64,000 nt of DNA from Flavobacterium caseinilyticum. Lineage in GTDB: Bacteria; Bacteroidota; Bacteroidia; Flavobacteriales; Flavobacteriaceae. Position numbers and translations under genes: made by a program. The stretch covers positions 930,001 through 994,000 of the forward strand of contig NZ_SMFM01000001.1 in the NCBI RefSeq assembly GCF_004349085.1, written 5' to 3'. Under the pieces are notes generated by a model. It did not search any database, had not been told where the DNA came from, and was given only the letters and a program-made list of their open reading frames with translations. Of this stretch, positions 53,614-62,660 are shown in pieces; positions within the stretch are counted from its first letter, which is position 1, and each line of letters starts with the position of its first letter.

Positions 53614-54855
53614 TTACTCATATCGCAACGCTTCAATTGGATCCAGTTTTGAGGCTTTTATAGCCGGATACAACCCAGAAACAAGCGCTACCATAAAACT
53701 GGTAATAAATGCCGCCATAATAGCTCCCCATGGAATTACAAAAACAAAATTGACAGCTGTAGCAATACCAAATCCGATCAATATTCCAAAAATAATCCCG
53801 ACTAATCCGCCTAGTTGACCAATAAGTAATGTTTCTATAAAAAACTGAAAAGCAATAGTTGTTTTTTTGGCGCCCAATGCTTTGCGAACGCCTATTTCCC
53901 TGGTTCGCTCCGTAACGGAAACAATCATAATATTCATTAAAGCGATTGAAGATCCCAGCACCGTGATTATACCAATAAGCCAAGAAGCGAATCCAAGGTA
54001 TTTAGTAATTCCCAGAATTCTATTGATGAGGTCGTCACTGCGAACTACTCCAAAATTATTGTCTTGCACCGGACTTAATTTACGAACTCTGCGCATGGTA
54101 CTTATAGCATTGTCAATCGCCTGGTTCAGAAATTCCTTCTTATTGACCATAACGCTCATGGTATAGTTGATACTTGGTGCCGTAAATAAAGAGCGCGCTA
54201 CCTGAATTGGAATTAAAACACGTAAATCCTGGCTATTTCCAAAGGTGGATCCCTTTTCTTTCAGCACTCCAATTACTTTAAACTTGGCTCCTCGAATAGA
54301 GATTGTTTTGTCAATAGGATTTATGTTTTTCAGCAATCCTTTTTCAAAATCAGAACCTACAATACATACATAAGCATTGTTTTGAATGTCAAATCCTGTA
54401 AAATTGCGACCTAAACTGGTTTCCAGACCAGAATTGGTAATAAAATGTTCGTCTACACCGACAATAGTATTTTCGGGATCGGTTTTCATAGCCTCATATT
54501 TCACCTCTGCAGTAGATGTAGCTGTAAAAGAAAGAGAAGTTTCAGAAAAAGGATATTTGTATTTGTTCTTGAAAGCAACAGCTTCCGGATAGGAAATGAT
54601 TGGATTAATGATTTTTCGTTCCTCGCCTCCTTGTCTTCGCGCCGTATTTTCGTACTGATTGATGTTAAAAGTGTTGGCTCCCATTGCAGCAAAATCACTT
54701 GAAATCGTATTTTCTAAAGCAGCAACTACTGTCAAAATCCCCACTAAGGCAGTGATTCCAATAGCGATAATTAAAACCGTCAGAACGGTTCGCAGCAGCT
54801 GCGTTCTTATGGAACCAAGAGCAATCCGTATATTTTCTTTGAATAATTTAAACAT
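53614..54855 (-). CDS. MacB/FtsX-type ABC transporter permease
   Basis: This 413-aa permease has one helix near the N-terminus (about 20-42), a large periplasmic domain (about 45-285) and three C-terminal helices, the MacB topology. The end of the core has VSVTERTREIGVRKALGAKK, the coupling segment contacting the ATPase, and the C-terminus SGLYPAIKASKLDPIEALRYE. Such permeases work in mechanical export of peptides, siderophores or lipoproteins. No ATPase or adaptor gene is adjacent, so its partner lies elsewhere. Confidence 0.92.
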   Translation of the reverse strand: MFKLFKENIRIALGSIRTQLLRTVLTVLIIAIGITALVGILTVVAALENTISSDFAAMGANTFNINQYENTARRQGGEERKIINPIISYPEAVAFKNKYKYPFSETSLSFTATSTAEVKYEAMKTDPENTIVGVDEHFITNSGLETSLGRNFTGFDIQNNAYVCIVGSDFEKGLLKNINPIDKTISIRGAKFKVIGVLKEKGSTFGNSQDLRVLIPIQVARSLFTAPSINYTMSVMVNKKEFLNQAIDNAISTMRRVRKLSPVQDNNFGVVRSDDLINRILGITKYLGFASWLIGIITVLGSSIALMNIMIVSVTERTREIGVRKALGAKKTTIAFQFFIETLLIGQLGGLVGIIFGILIGFGIATAVNFVFVIPWGAIMAAFITSFMVALVSGLYPAIKASKLDPIEALRYE

Positions 54856-55173
54856 AGTTATTGTTTGACACCAAAAGACAATTTTTGTTACACGTTTTTT
54901 TTTTACAACTGTAATTTATTTTTCAACTGTTGAAAAGGAGCTTTCTTTGGTCGCTCTTTCTGCCAGGGAAATAATATTATTTTTACCGCTTGATTTTCGC
55001 TTTAAAACGGGTTGTGGAATTCTAAAATAAAAGACGAATTTTTTTAGAAAGAATTATTTTAAAAAGTAAGATATTTGCAAAGAATTACAATTTTAAAATT
55101 CCGATCTGCGATTGTAAGTTGCCCGATCGTTTTTTTAATTCACAGTTCATAATTCATAATTCGTAAATCAAAA
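54856..55173. other. intergenic region with a repeat remnant
   Basis: This 318-base divergent gap contains the repeat segment at 54932-54966 and a low-complexity stretch, TTCATAATTCATAATTCG, just before hisS. A near-consensus GATATTTG lies about 105 bases before hisS. Confidence 0.4.
54932..54966 (+). repeat. short repeat segment shared with 12551-12584
   Basis: GAAAAGGAGCTT(T/C)...TGGTCGCTCTTT.TGCCA occurs here and inside the diverged element at 12491-12640. The outer ends of that element are absent here. Confidence 0.55.
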
Positions 55174-56544
55174 ATGGCATCAAAACCGAGCATTCCAAAA
55201 GGCACCAGAGATTTTTCACCAACTGAAGTGGCAAAACGTCAATATATCATTCAGATTATAAAAAGTAATTTCGAGAAATTTGGTTTCCAACCTATAGAAA
55301 CGCCATCGTTCGAAAATTCCGAAACCTTAATGGGGAAATATGGAGAAGAAGGCGACCGCCTGATTTTCAAAATATTAAATTCCGGAGATTATTTGGCGAA
55401 AGCTACAGAAAGCCATTTAGAAAATAAAGACAGTATTAAACTGACTTCTAGTATTTCTGAAAAAGCCTTACGATATGATTTAACTGTTCCGTTTGCTCGT
55501 TATGTAGTACAACACCAAAACGAAATTGAATTTCCATTCAAACGGTACCAAATACAACCTGTTTGGCGTGCAGACCGTCCACAAAAAGGACGTTTCAGAG
55601 AGTTTTTTCAATGTGATGCTGATGTTGTGGGTTCTAAATCATTATGGCAGGAAGTTGAATTAGTACAATTGTACGACACTGTTTTTACTGATTTGGGTTT
55701 AAACGGAGTAACAATCAAAATCAATAACAGAAAAATATTATCTGGAATTGCAGAAGTGATTGGAGCTTCAGATAAATTAATTGACTTTACAGTCGCCTTG
55801 GATAAGCTAGACAAAATAGGCGAGGATGGTGTGAAGAAAGAAATGATGGAGAAAGGAATTTCTGAAGAAGCGATACGAAAAGTGCAGCCTCTTTTCAGTT
55901 TTACCGGAACTATATCTGAGAAAATAACTCAGCTTTCTGCATTGCTCTCTGAATCTGAAGAAGGAATGAAAGGAGTAGAAGAGCTGCGTTTTATTTGTGA
56001 CAATGTGATGAAGTTGGGATTGAATAATTCCATTTTAGATTTAGATGTGACATTAGCAAGAGGATTGAATTACTACACGGGAGCTATTTTTGAAGTTGCC
56101 CCACCAAAATCAGTTGCAATGGGTTCTATCGGTGGTGGCGGTCGATACGATGATTTGACCGGAATTTTTGGACTCAAAAACATGAGCGGCGTGGGAATAT
56201 CATTTGGATTAGACCGAATTTATTTGGTCATCGAAGAACTGAACTTATTTCCGGAAACCGTAACTGCAACTTCCAAAGCATTGTTTATTAATTACGGAGA
56301 TGCAGAGGCTTTTTATGCACTACAGGCAATTCAGAAACTGAGATCTTCAGGAATAAAAGTTGAATTATATCCGGATAATACAAAAGTAGCCAAACAATTT
56401 CAGCATGCTGATAAACGAGGAATTCCTTTTGCTGTTATAATTGGAGAACAGGAAATGGCGTCCAATTCGTATTCGCTTAAAAATTTGGTTACAGGAGAAC
56501 AGGTTACTGTTGATTTTGAAAATTTAAAAAACAGGCTTTTATAG
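55174..56544 (+). CDS. hisS: histidyl-tRNA synthetase
   Basis: This class II synthetase charges tRNA-His. It opens with [10 protein letters not shown]. Motif 2 is in the stretch [20 protein letters not shown], the histidine-specific loops are [12 protein letters not shown] and [13 protein letters not shown], motif 3 is [10 protein letters not shown], and the anticodon domain covers about 340-456. At 456 aa it is complete. It is a single gene with a strong terminator. Confidence 0.97.
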   Translation: MASKPSIPKGTRDFSPTEVAKRQYIIQIIKSNFEKFGFQPIETPSFENSETLMGKYGEEGDRLIFKILNSGDYLAKATESHLENKDSIKLTSSISEKALRYDLTVPFARYVVQHQNEIEFPFKRYQIQPVWRADRPQKGRFREFFQCDADVVGSKSLWQEVELVQLYDTVFTDLGLNGVTIKINNRKILSGIAEVIGASDKLIDFTVALDKLDKIGEDGVKKEMMEKGISEEAIRKVQPLFSFTGTISEKITQLSALLSESEEGMKGVEELRFICDNVMKLGLNNSILDLDVTLARGLNYYTGAIFEVAPPKSVAMGSIGGGGRYDDLTGIFGLKNMSGVGISFGLDRIYLVIEELNLFPETVTATSKALFINYGDAEAFYALQAIQKLRSSGIKVELYPDNTKVAKQFQHADKRGIPFAVIIGEQEMASNSYSLKNLVTGEQVTVDFENLKNRLL

Positions 56545-56561
56545 AATCATAGCTTTATGGC

Positions 56562-56598
56562 AAAAAAAAAGCTTCGTTTTTAAAACGAAGCTTTTTTT
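56562..56598 (+). terminator. terminator of hisS
   Basis: An A-run, the stem AAGCTTCGTTTT / AAAACGAAGCTT and a T-run. Confidence 0.9.
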
Positions 56599-56797
56599 AA
56601 TATAATACAATGGTGAATTAATAATTTTTCAGATAACCTTTAATTTTAGTTTTTCCTTAGAAAAAAACCATTACAAAAATATAAAAAGGATATCTGGACA
56701 ATCTTAAAATAATCTTAAAATTTACATATATAAGATATTATTGTTTTAAAAAGGAGAAAATAAAAATTAGGTAGCATTTTAACAAAAGAATGACAAT

Positions 56798-56829
56798 TTG
56801 ACATTTTAAAAGAATTGGCAGTACTTTTG
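56798..56829 (+). promoter_or_regulatory. promoter of the grpE-dnaJ operon
   Basis: TTG at 56798-56800, a 21-base spacer and TACTTTTG at 56822-56829 form a good match to the Bacteroidota consensus. No CIRCE element (inverted repeat of HrcA) is visible around it, so control is not obviously by HrcA. Confidence 0.65.
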
Positions 56830-56852
56830 CAATCCATAGAAAAGATTAAAAA

Positions 56853-57425
56853 ATGAAGTTTAAGAATATTTTTAAAAATATAAGTAATATGACTACTGAA
56901 AATACAGAAATCGATCAAGAAATAGACGAAGTAACATTGGAGCAAAATGCGAACGGAGAACAGCTTATTATTGAGGAATTAAGTGTAGAAGAGCAATTAA
57001 CACAAGATTTAGCGAAGGAAAAAGATAAGTATTTACGTTTGTTTGCTGAATTTGAAAATTACAAACGAAGAACTACAAAAGAACGTATCGAGTTGTTTAA
57101 AACGGCAAATCAGGAAGTTTTATTAGCAATGTTACCAGTATTGGATGATTTTGACAGAGCTTTGGTTGAAATAAACAAATCGGATGACGAATTGTTGACA
57201 AAAGGAGTGGAGCTTATCCATGAAAAATTAAAAAGCACTTTAATTTCTAAAGGTTTAGAACAAGTTGAGGTTAAGGCTGGAGATGTATTTGATGCTGATT
57301 TTGCTGAAGCAATTACTCAGATTCCTGCTCCAAAGATGAAAGGTAAAATTGTTGATGTTCTTGAAAAAGGATATAAATTAGGAGATAAAATAATTCGTTT
57401 TCCAAAAGTTGTTATAGGGCAGTAA
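56853..57425 (+). CDS. grpE: nucleotide exchange factor GrpE
   Basis: GrpE releases ADP from DnaK. An acidic, disordered N-terminus is followed by a long coiled coil (about 47-100, LAKEKDKYLRLFAEFENYKR) and a beta-rich head with PVLDDFDRALVE and DADFAEAITQIPAPKMKGKI. At 190 aa it is normal. A second in-frame ATG lies at 56889. It is followed by dnaJ after 78 bases and shares its promoter. Confidence 0.95.
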   Translation: MKFKNIFKNISNMTTENTEIDQEIDEVTLEQNANGEQLIIEELSVEEQLTQDLAKEKDKYLRLFAEFENYKRRTTKERIELFKTANQEVLLAMLPVLDDFDRALVEINKSDDELLTKGVELIHEKLKSTLISKGLEQVEVKAGDVFDADFAEAITQIPAPKMKGKIVDVLEKGYKLGDKIIRFPKVVIGQ

Positions 57426-57503
57426 TAGATTCGCGGTTAATCGCGTATTTATATCACGCGTAGGGTCGCACTGCAGTGTGTCTCAACAAAAGAAAAAATA
57501 AAA

Positions 57504-58619
57504 ATGAAAAAAGATTTTTACGAAATATTAGGCGTTTCAAAAAACGCTGATGCTGCTGAAATAAAAAAAGCATACAGAAAACAAGCAATTGCGCATCACC
57601 CTGACAAAAATCCTGGAGACAAATCGGCAGAAGAAAAATTTAAATTAGCAGCTGAAGCTTATGAAGTACTGAGCGATGCTCAGAAAAAAGCTAAATACGA
57701 TCAGTACGGTCACCAAGCTTTTGATGGTTCAGGCGGTTTTGGCGGAGGTGGTCACGGCGGAATGAATATGGATGACATATTCAGTCAGTTTGGTGATATT
57801 TTCGGAGGCGGTTTTGGTGGTTTCGGAGGCGGCGGAGGCGGCGGAGTTCGTCGTGCTAAAGGAAGTAACCTTCGTATTAAAGTAAAATTGACATTGGAAG
57901 AAATTGCCAATGGCGTGGAGAAAAAAGTAAAAGTAAAACGTAAAGTTCAAGCACCTGGAGTTACTTATAAAACGTGTTCTACCTGTAATGGTCAAGGACA
58001 AGTGATGCGTGTTACGAATACTATTTTGGGTAGAATGCAATCAGCTTCTACATGTCCAACATGTAGTGGTTCAGGTCAAATTTTAGACAGAAAACCATCC
58101 GAAGCGGATTCACAAGGAATGATTCTTGAAGACGAGACGGTTTCAATAAAAATACCCGCGGGTGTGGTTGACGGGATGCAACTGAAAGTTTCTAATAAAG
58201 GAAACGATGCACCGGGAAACAGTATTCCAGGAGATTTAATTGTTGCTATTGAAGAATTGGAGCATGAGTTCTTGAAACGTGAAGGAGAGAATTTACATTA
58301 CGATTTATACATCAGTTTTGCTGAAGCTGTTCTCGGAATCTCTAAAGATATCGAAGCTATAAACGGAAAAGTAAGAATCAGATTGGAAGAAGGAATTCAA
58401 TCCGGTAAAATTTTAAGACTAAAAGGAAAAGGAATTCCAAGCATCAATGGCTACGGAAACGGAGATTTATTGGTTCATGTGAATGTTTGGACTCCAAAGA
58501 CACTGAATAAAGATCAAAAACAGTTTTTCGAAAAAAATCTGACTGATGAGAATTTTATTCCAAATCCCGAAAAATCAGACAAATCATTTTTTGAGAAAGT
58601 GAAAGATATGTTTTCATAA
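57504..58619 (+). CDS. dnaJ: chaperone DnaJ with a reduced zinc centre
   Basis: DnaJ delivers substrates to DnaK and triggers its ATPase. The J domain (1-70) has the HPD tripeptide in [11 protein letters not shown] Gly/Phe-rich linker (about 75-115) follows. The cysteine region has only two CxxCxGxG motifs (Cys158-Cys161 and Cys184-Cys187) instead of four, so just one zinc site can form. The C-terminal substrate domains are complete; the total is 371 aa. From memory, this reduction is shared by other Flavobacteriia. It is the second gene of the grpE operon and ends with a hairpin. Confidence 0.95.
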   Translation: MKKDFYEILGVSKNADAAEIKKAYRKQAIAHHPDKNPGDKSAEEKFKLAAEAYEVLSDAQKKAKYDQYGHQAFDGSGGFGGGGHGGMNMDDIFSQFGDIFGGGFGGFGGGGGGGVRRAKGSNLRIKVKLTLEEIANGVEKKVKVKRKVQAPGVTYKTCSTCNGQGQVMRVTNTILGRMQSASTCPTCSGSGQILDRKPSEADSQGMILEDETVSIKIPAGVVDGMQLKVSNKGNDAPGNSIPGDLIVAIEELEHEFLKREGENLHYDLYISFAEAVLGISKDIEAINGKVRIRLEEGIQSGKILRLKGKGIPSINGYGNGDLLVHVNVWTPKTLNKDQKQFFEKNLTDENFIPNPEKSDKSFFEKVKDMFS

Positions 58620-58664
58620 TAAAAAGTAGCGATACAATTTATCGATGCTGTTTAAAATATATTC

Positions 58665-58696
58665 CCCATCCTTGTTAAAATAAGGATGGGTTTTTT
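58665..58696 (+). terminator. terminator of dnaJ
   Basis: CCCATCCTT / AAGGATGGG, then six Ts. Confidence 0.9.
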
Positions 58697-58852
58697 ATGA
58701 AATAGCCATTACCATTTTGTTTGTTGCAAATAAATACCAGTGAATACAAGGCCATAACATATATGCTACTTAAAATTAAATGGTACATATATGAAACTAT
58801 TCTAAGTATTTCGATACTAATTATTTACTTTTACACCAATTAAAAAATAAGC

Positions 58853-59773
58853 ATGAGTAACATTCTTGAAGTGAATAAAGTTGTAAAGCAATACGGTGAT
58901 TATGTGGCGCTTAACGAGGTTTCATTAACGGTTCCAAGAGGAAGTATCTACGGACTTTTAGGTCCCAATGGCGCCGGAAAAACATCACTTATCCGAATCA
59001 TAAATCAAATTACATTGCCTGATAGCGGTGAAATTATTTTGGATGGTGAAAAACTGCAACCTAAACACGTTCAACATATAGGCTATTTACCCGAAGAAAG
59101 AGGATTGTACAACACGATGAAAGTGGGAGAACAATGCTTGTATTTGGCTCAAATGAAAGGACTTACTAAGGCTGAAGCCAAAAAACAACTGGAGTATTGG
59201 TTCGAAAGATTAGAAATTCAAGGCTGGTGGAACAAGAAAATCCAAGAGCTTTCTAAGGGAATGGCACAGAAAATTCAGTTTGTGGTTTGCGTTTTGCACA
59301 AGCCTAAACTGTTGATTTTTGATGAACCTTTTTCTGGTTTTGATCCCGTAAATGCCAATATTATAAAAGATGAAATTCTAGCATTGCGAGAAGAAGGAGC
59401 GACCATAATTTTCTCGACACACCGCATGGAAAGTGTAGAAGAATTATGTGATCATATCGCTTTGATTCACAAATCCAATAAACTTATTGAAGGGAAACTA
59501 GATGATGTGAAAAGACAATTTAAAACCAATAGTTTTGAAGTGGGTATTTTATCAGAGAATGTAGAAGGATTGATGTACGCAATTACGCAAAAATTTACTG
59601 TTGGTCCAGCTAACTTTAAATCACTGAACAGCGAATTAAAACTGGAAATCCAACTAGGGAATGCCACGCCAAATGAGTTATTGAATATCCTAACACAATG
59701 TGGGCAAGTAACGCATTTTGTAGAAAAAATACCAAGTGTCAACGATATTTTTATTCAAACAGTAACACGATAG
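58853..59773 (+). CDS. ABC transporter ATP-binding protein (NatA-like)
   Basis: This is the ATPase of an ABC-2 type exporter. Walker A is GPNGAGKTS (about 34-42), the signature ELSKGMAQK, Walker B LLIFDEPFSGFDP and the switch His lies in FSTHRM. A C-terminal extension (about 215-306) corresponds to DUF4162, found in NatA-type subunits. At 306 aa it is complete. The permease gene follows after 86 bases. NatAB pairs export sodium in Bacillus; the substrate here is unknown. Confidence 0.92.
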   Translation: MSNILEVNKVVKQYGDYVALNEVSLTVPRGSIYGLLGPNGAGKTSLIRIINQITLPDSGEIILDGEKLQPKHVQHIGYLPEERGLYNTMKVGEQCLYLAQMKGLTKAEAKKQLEYWFERLEIQGWWNKKIQELSKGMAQKIQFVVCVLHKPKLLIFDEPFSGFDPVNANIIKDEILALREEGATIIFSTHRMESVEELCDHIALIHKSNKLIEGKLDDVKRQFKTNSFEVGILSENVEGLMYAITQKFTVGPANFKSLNSELKLEIQLGNATPNELLNILTQCGQVTHFVEKIPSVNDIFIQTVTR

Positions 59774-59825
59774 ACTTTCTTGGACTTCTTAGATTTTTAG
59801 AAAATCTAAACGTTTATAATCCTAA

Positions 59826-59864
59826 TAGTCTAAAATGTCCAATAATCTAATAATCTAAAATGTC
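59826..59864 (+). repeat. short direct repeats across the permease start
   Basis: TCTAAAATGTC occurs at 59829-59839 and 59854-59864, with AATAATCTAATAATC between. The second copy contains the ATG of the permease gene. A 9-bp stem (TTAGATTTT / AAAATCTAA) lies at 59789-59809. Confidence 0.5.
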
Positions 59865-61176
59865 TATAATAACATTAATCATAAAAAGAGAGTTTATAGC
59901 TAAGGTGCGCAATAAATCTTTTATTGTTATGACTTTTTTAAGTCCGTTACTTTTTGTTGCAATTGCATCGTTTGTAGCGTATTTAAGTTCGATGAAAGCG
60001 GAAACTAAACGAATCGCTATTCATGATGAATCGGGTATGTTTGTAAAAGAATTTACGTCGCAAAACAAGATAAATGATGAATATAAATATCTTGATCTGT
60101 CATTAATTGATTTAAAATTCCTTAAAGATAGTATCACAAATGAAAGCTATGAAGGATTATTATACATTCCAAAAGCAAGTAATTCCAAGGATTTCGAAAG
60201 TAAAATCCAATTTATTTCAAACAGTAGTCCAAGTATGTCATTCGTTGAAAATATTCAGGATATAATTGCCAATAAATTGACAAAAAACAATTTAGAAGCA
60301 GCAAATTTAGACACGCTGGCTATTAAAAACGCCCAATCGAAAGTAAGTGTCAACTTGACAAAAGCTTCTGGTGAAGAAAGTGTTAAAGGGCTTAACGAAA
60401 TCAAAATTGGGATTGGCGGTGCGTTTGGGTATCTTATTATGATGTTTATAATCATCTATGGAAACATGGTGATGCGAAGTGTCATTGAAGAAAAAACCAG
60501 CCGAATAGTAGAAATCATTATTTCCTCAGTGAAACCATTTCAATTGATGATGGGAAAAATCATTGGAACTTCATTAGCGGGATTGCTGCAATTCTTCATA
60601 TGGGCAATAATCGGACTGTCTTTAATGTTTGCAGCCTCGGTATTTTTTGGGGTAAATGTGGGACCAGCAGCTAGAATTTCGCCGGAAATGATGCAAAATG
60701 CACAGCAAGAAATGACTGGAACTGCCCAAATGTATATTAAGGAATTATGGAATTTACCTATTGCAAGTATCTTAATTGGATTTGTGATTTATTTCATTGG
60801 CGGTTATTTTCTGTACAGCTCATTTTACGCGGCAATTGGCGCTGCAGTTGATAATCAAACGGATTCACAGCAATTTCTGTTACCTATTATAATGCCGTTA
60901 ATGTTGAGCGTTTATGTTGGGTTTTTTACTGTTATCAATGATCCGCACGGGACAATTGCGGTTGTTTTTTCAATGATTCCGCTTACCTCACCAATAGTAA
61001 TGCTAATGCGAATTCCGTTTGGTGTACCTTTGTGGCAAATCGCAATATCTGTAACGTTATTATTTGGAAGCTTCTTTGGTGTAGTTTGGTTTGCTGCAAA
61101 AATATACCGAATAGGGATACTGATGTACGGCAAAAAACCAACATGGAGTGAAATGTACCGCTGGTTGAAATACTAA
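59860..61176 (+). CDS. ABC-2 type transporter permease (NatB-like)
   Basis: This 438-aa permease has one helix at about 20-45, a large extracytoplasmic domain (about 46-185) and five to six helices in the C-terminal half, including MRSVIEEKTSRIVEIIISSVKPFQLMMGKIIG, split as MRSVIEEKTSRIVEI and SSVKPFQLMMGKIIG, typical of the NatB/ABC-2 group. It follows its ATPase by 86 bases and is surely its partner. Downstream lies a repeat element with a 24-bp hairpin that may stop transcription. Confidence 0.9.
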   Translation: MSIITLIIKREFIAKVRNKSFIVMTFLSPLLFVAIASFVAYLSSMKAETKRIAIHDESGMFVKEFTSQNKINDEYKYLDLSLIDLKFLKDSITNESYEGLLYIPKASNSKDFESKIQFISNSSPSMSFVENIQDIIANKLTKNNLEAANLDTLAIKNAQSKVSVNLTKASGEESVKGLNEIKIGIGGAFGYLIMMFIIIYGNMVMRSVIEEKTSRIVEIIISSVKPFQLMMGKIIGTSLAGLLQFFIWAIIGLSLMFAASVFFGVNVGPAARISPEMMQNAQQEMTGTAQMYIKELWNLPIASILIGFVIYFIGGYFLYSSFYAAIGAAVDNQTDSQQFLLPIIMPLMLSVYVGFFTVINDPHGTIAVVFSMIPLTSPIVMLMRIPFGVPLWQIAISVTLLFGSFFGVVWFAAKIYRIGILMYGKKPTWSEMYRWLKY

Positions 61177-61206
61177 TACAAGTTCAATTTAACTTAATTA
61201 ATTTAT

Positions 61207-61337
61207 GGAGCTATTTCCCGCTTTCCGTTACCAACGAAGTTCACTGAACTCCTATGAAAATAGAAATTAAGTGAAGTAATATTTTTATTTTTAAAAAAAA
61301 ATAAAAATATTACTTCACTTTGATCGGGGCTAGGGCA
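61207..61337 (+). repeat. dispersed spacer repeat with a 24-bp hairpin centre
   Basis: The left end is GGAGCTATTTCCCGCTTTCC and the right end ATCGGGGCTAGGGC, the same ends as in the element at 39661-39756. The centre differs: a perfect 24-bp inverted repeat (61269-61292 with 61297-61320) with a 4-base AAAA loop. Confidence 0.85.
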
Positions 61338-61410
61338 TCAGTTTTCAAAAAGGTTGTCTGTTAATTAGAAATGAAATTTTGTGCCATGGTGGCTAAACAA
61401 AAATAAAAAT

Positions 61411-62574
61411 ATGTCAAAAATACTAATCATAGAAGATGAAGCTGCAATTCGAAGAGTACTTACAAAAATACTCTCTGAAGAAAATGATACCTATCAGGTT
61501 GAAGAAGCCGAAGATGGTGCAGCAGGTTTTGAAAAAATAAAAAACAACGATTACGATTTGGTTTTGTGCGACATCAAAATGCCAAAAATGGACGGTGTTG
61601 AAGTTTTGGAAGCAGTCAAAAAAATCAAACCTGAAATTCCTATGGTGATGATTTCCGGTCATGGCGATATGGAAACGGCAATCAATACGATGCGTTTGGG
61701 AGCGTTTGATTACATTTCAAAACCACCGGATTTAAACCGATTGTTAAATACGGTTCGCAATGCTTTGGACAAAAAACAACTCGTAGTAGAGAATAAAATT
61801 CTGAAGAAAAAAGTCAGCAAAAACTACGAAATGATTGGCGAAAGTGAAGCTATCAATCACATCAAAGTGATGATTGATAAGGTTTCCCAAACCGAAGCCA
61901 GAGTTTTAATTACTGGACCAAACGGAACTGGAAAAGAACTCGTTGCCCATCAATTACACGAAAAAAGCGCGCGCGCGAATTTCCCTTTAATCGAAGTAAA
62001 TTGTGCTGCTATTCCATCGGAATTGATCGAAAGCGAATTATTCGGTCACGTAAAAGGAGCGTTTACATCGGCAGTTAAAGACCGCGCAGGTAAATTTGAA
62101 GCGGCGGATAAAGGAACTATTTTCTTAGATGAAATTGGTGACATGAGTCTTTCGGCGCAAGCCAAAGTATTACGTGCTTTACAAGAAAGTATGATTACCA
62201 GAGTAGGAGCGGACAAAGACATCAAAGTCGATGTTCGTGTCGTAGCGGCAACGAATAAAGATTTGAAAGTCGAAATTGCCGAAGGTCGTTTCCGTGAAGA
62301 TTTGTACCATCGTTTGGCAGTAATTTTGATCAAAGTTCCTGCGTTGAATGAAAGACGGGATGACATTCCGATGTTGATTTCACATTTTGCAGATAAGATT
62401 GCTTCGGAGCAAGGGAATGCGGTTAAAAAGTTCTCTGCAGCAGCGATCAACTTATTAAAGGAATACGATTGGACAGGGAATATTCGTGAATTGCGAAATG
62501 TTGTGGAGCGCTTGATTATCCTTGGCGGAAATGAAATTTCCGAGAATGATGTGAAGCTATTTGCGTCGAAATAA
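61411..62574 (+). CDS. NtrC-family response regulator without DNA-binding domain
   Basis: The receiver domain (about 1-120) has the phospho-acceptor Asp54 in LCDIKMP. The AAA+ sigma-54 activator domain (about 145-385) has Walker A GPNGTGKEL, the loop GAFTSA at 216-221 (GAFTGA in most relatives) and Walker B GTIFLDEIGD. The protein ends at 387 aa right after the AAA+ lid (NVVERLIILGG), so the Fis-type helix-turn-helix is absent. The frame is open ten codons upstream, but the Met at 61411 (MSKILIIEDE) is the family start. No histidine kinase is adjacent. Confidence 0.92.
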   Translation: MSKILIIEDEAAIRRVLTKILSEENDTYQVEEAEDGAAGFEKIKNNDYDLVLCDIKMPKMDGVEVLEAVKKIKPEIPMVMISGHGDMETAINTMRLGAFDYISKPPDLNRLLNTVRNALDKKQLVVENKILKKKVSKNYEMIGESEAINHIKVMIDKVSQTEARVLITGPNGTGKELVAHQLHEKSARANFPLIEVNCAAIPSELIESELFGHVKGAFTSAVKDRAGKFEAADKGTIFLDEIGDMSLSAQAKVLRALQESMITRVGADKDIKVDVRVVAATNKDLKVEIAEGRFREDLYHRLAVILIKVPALNERRDDIPMLISHFADKIASEQGNAVKKFSAAAINLLKEYDWTGNIRELRNVVERLIILGGNEISENDVKLFASK

Positions 62575-62581
62575 TTAAATA

Positions 62582-62651
62582 ATTTAAAGATTGAATAATT
62601 TAAAAATTAGTGAGTTAATCTTTTAATTTTTGAATATTTAAATCTTTCAAT
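62582..62651. repeat. imperfect 29-bp inverted repeat
   Basis: 62582-62610 pairs with 62623-62651 at 23 of 29 positions. It lies between the regulator and the half-DEAD gene and is built of TTAAA/AATTT strings. Confidence 0.55.
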
Positions 62652-62660
62652 ATAAAATAA

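Noticed and set aside
53534..53818. 94-aa plus-strand frame between prmC and the MacB-type permease
   Set aside because: Most of it is antisense to the conserved C-terminus of the permease; the rest has no family features.
56798..56852. CIRCE operator in front of grpE
   Set aside because: No TTAGCACTC-type inverted repeat is present near the promoter.
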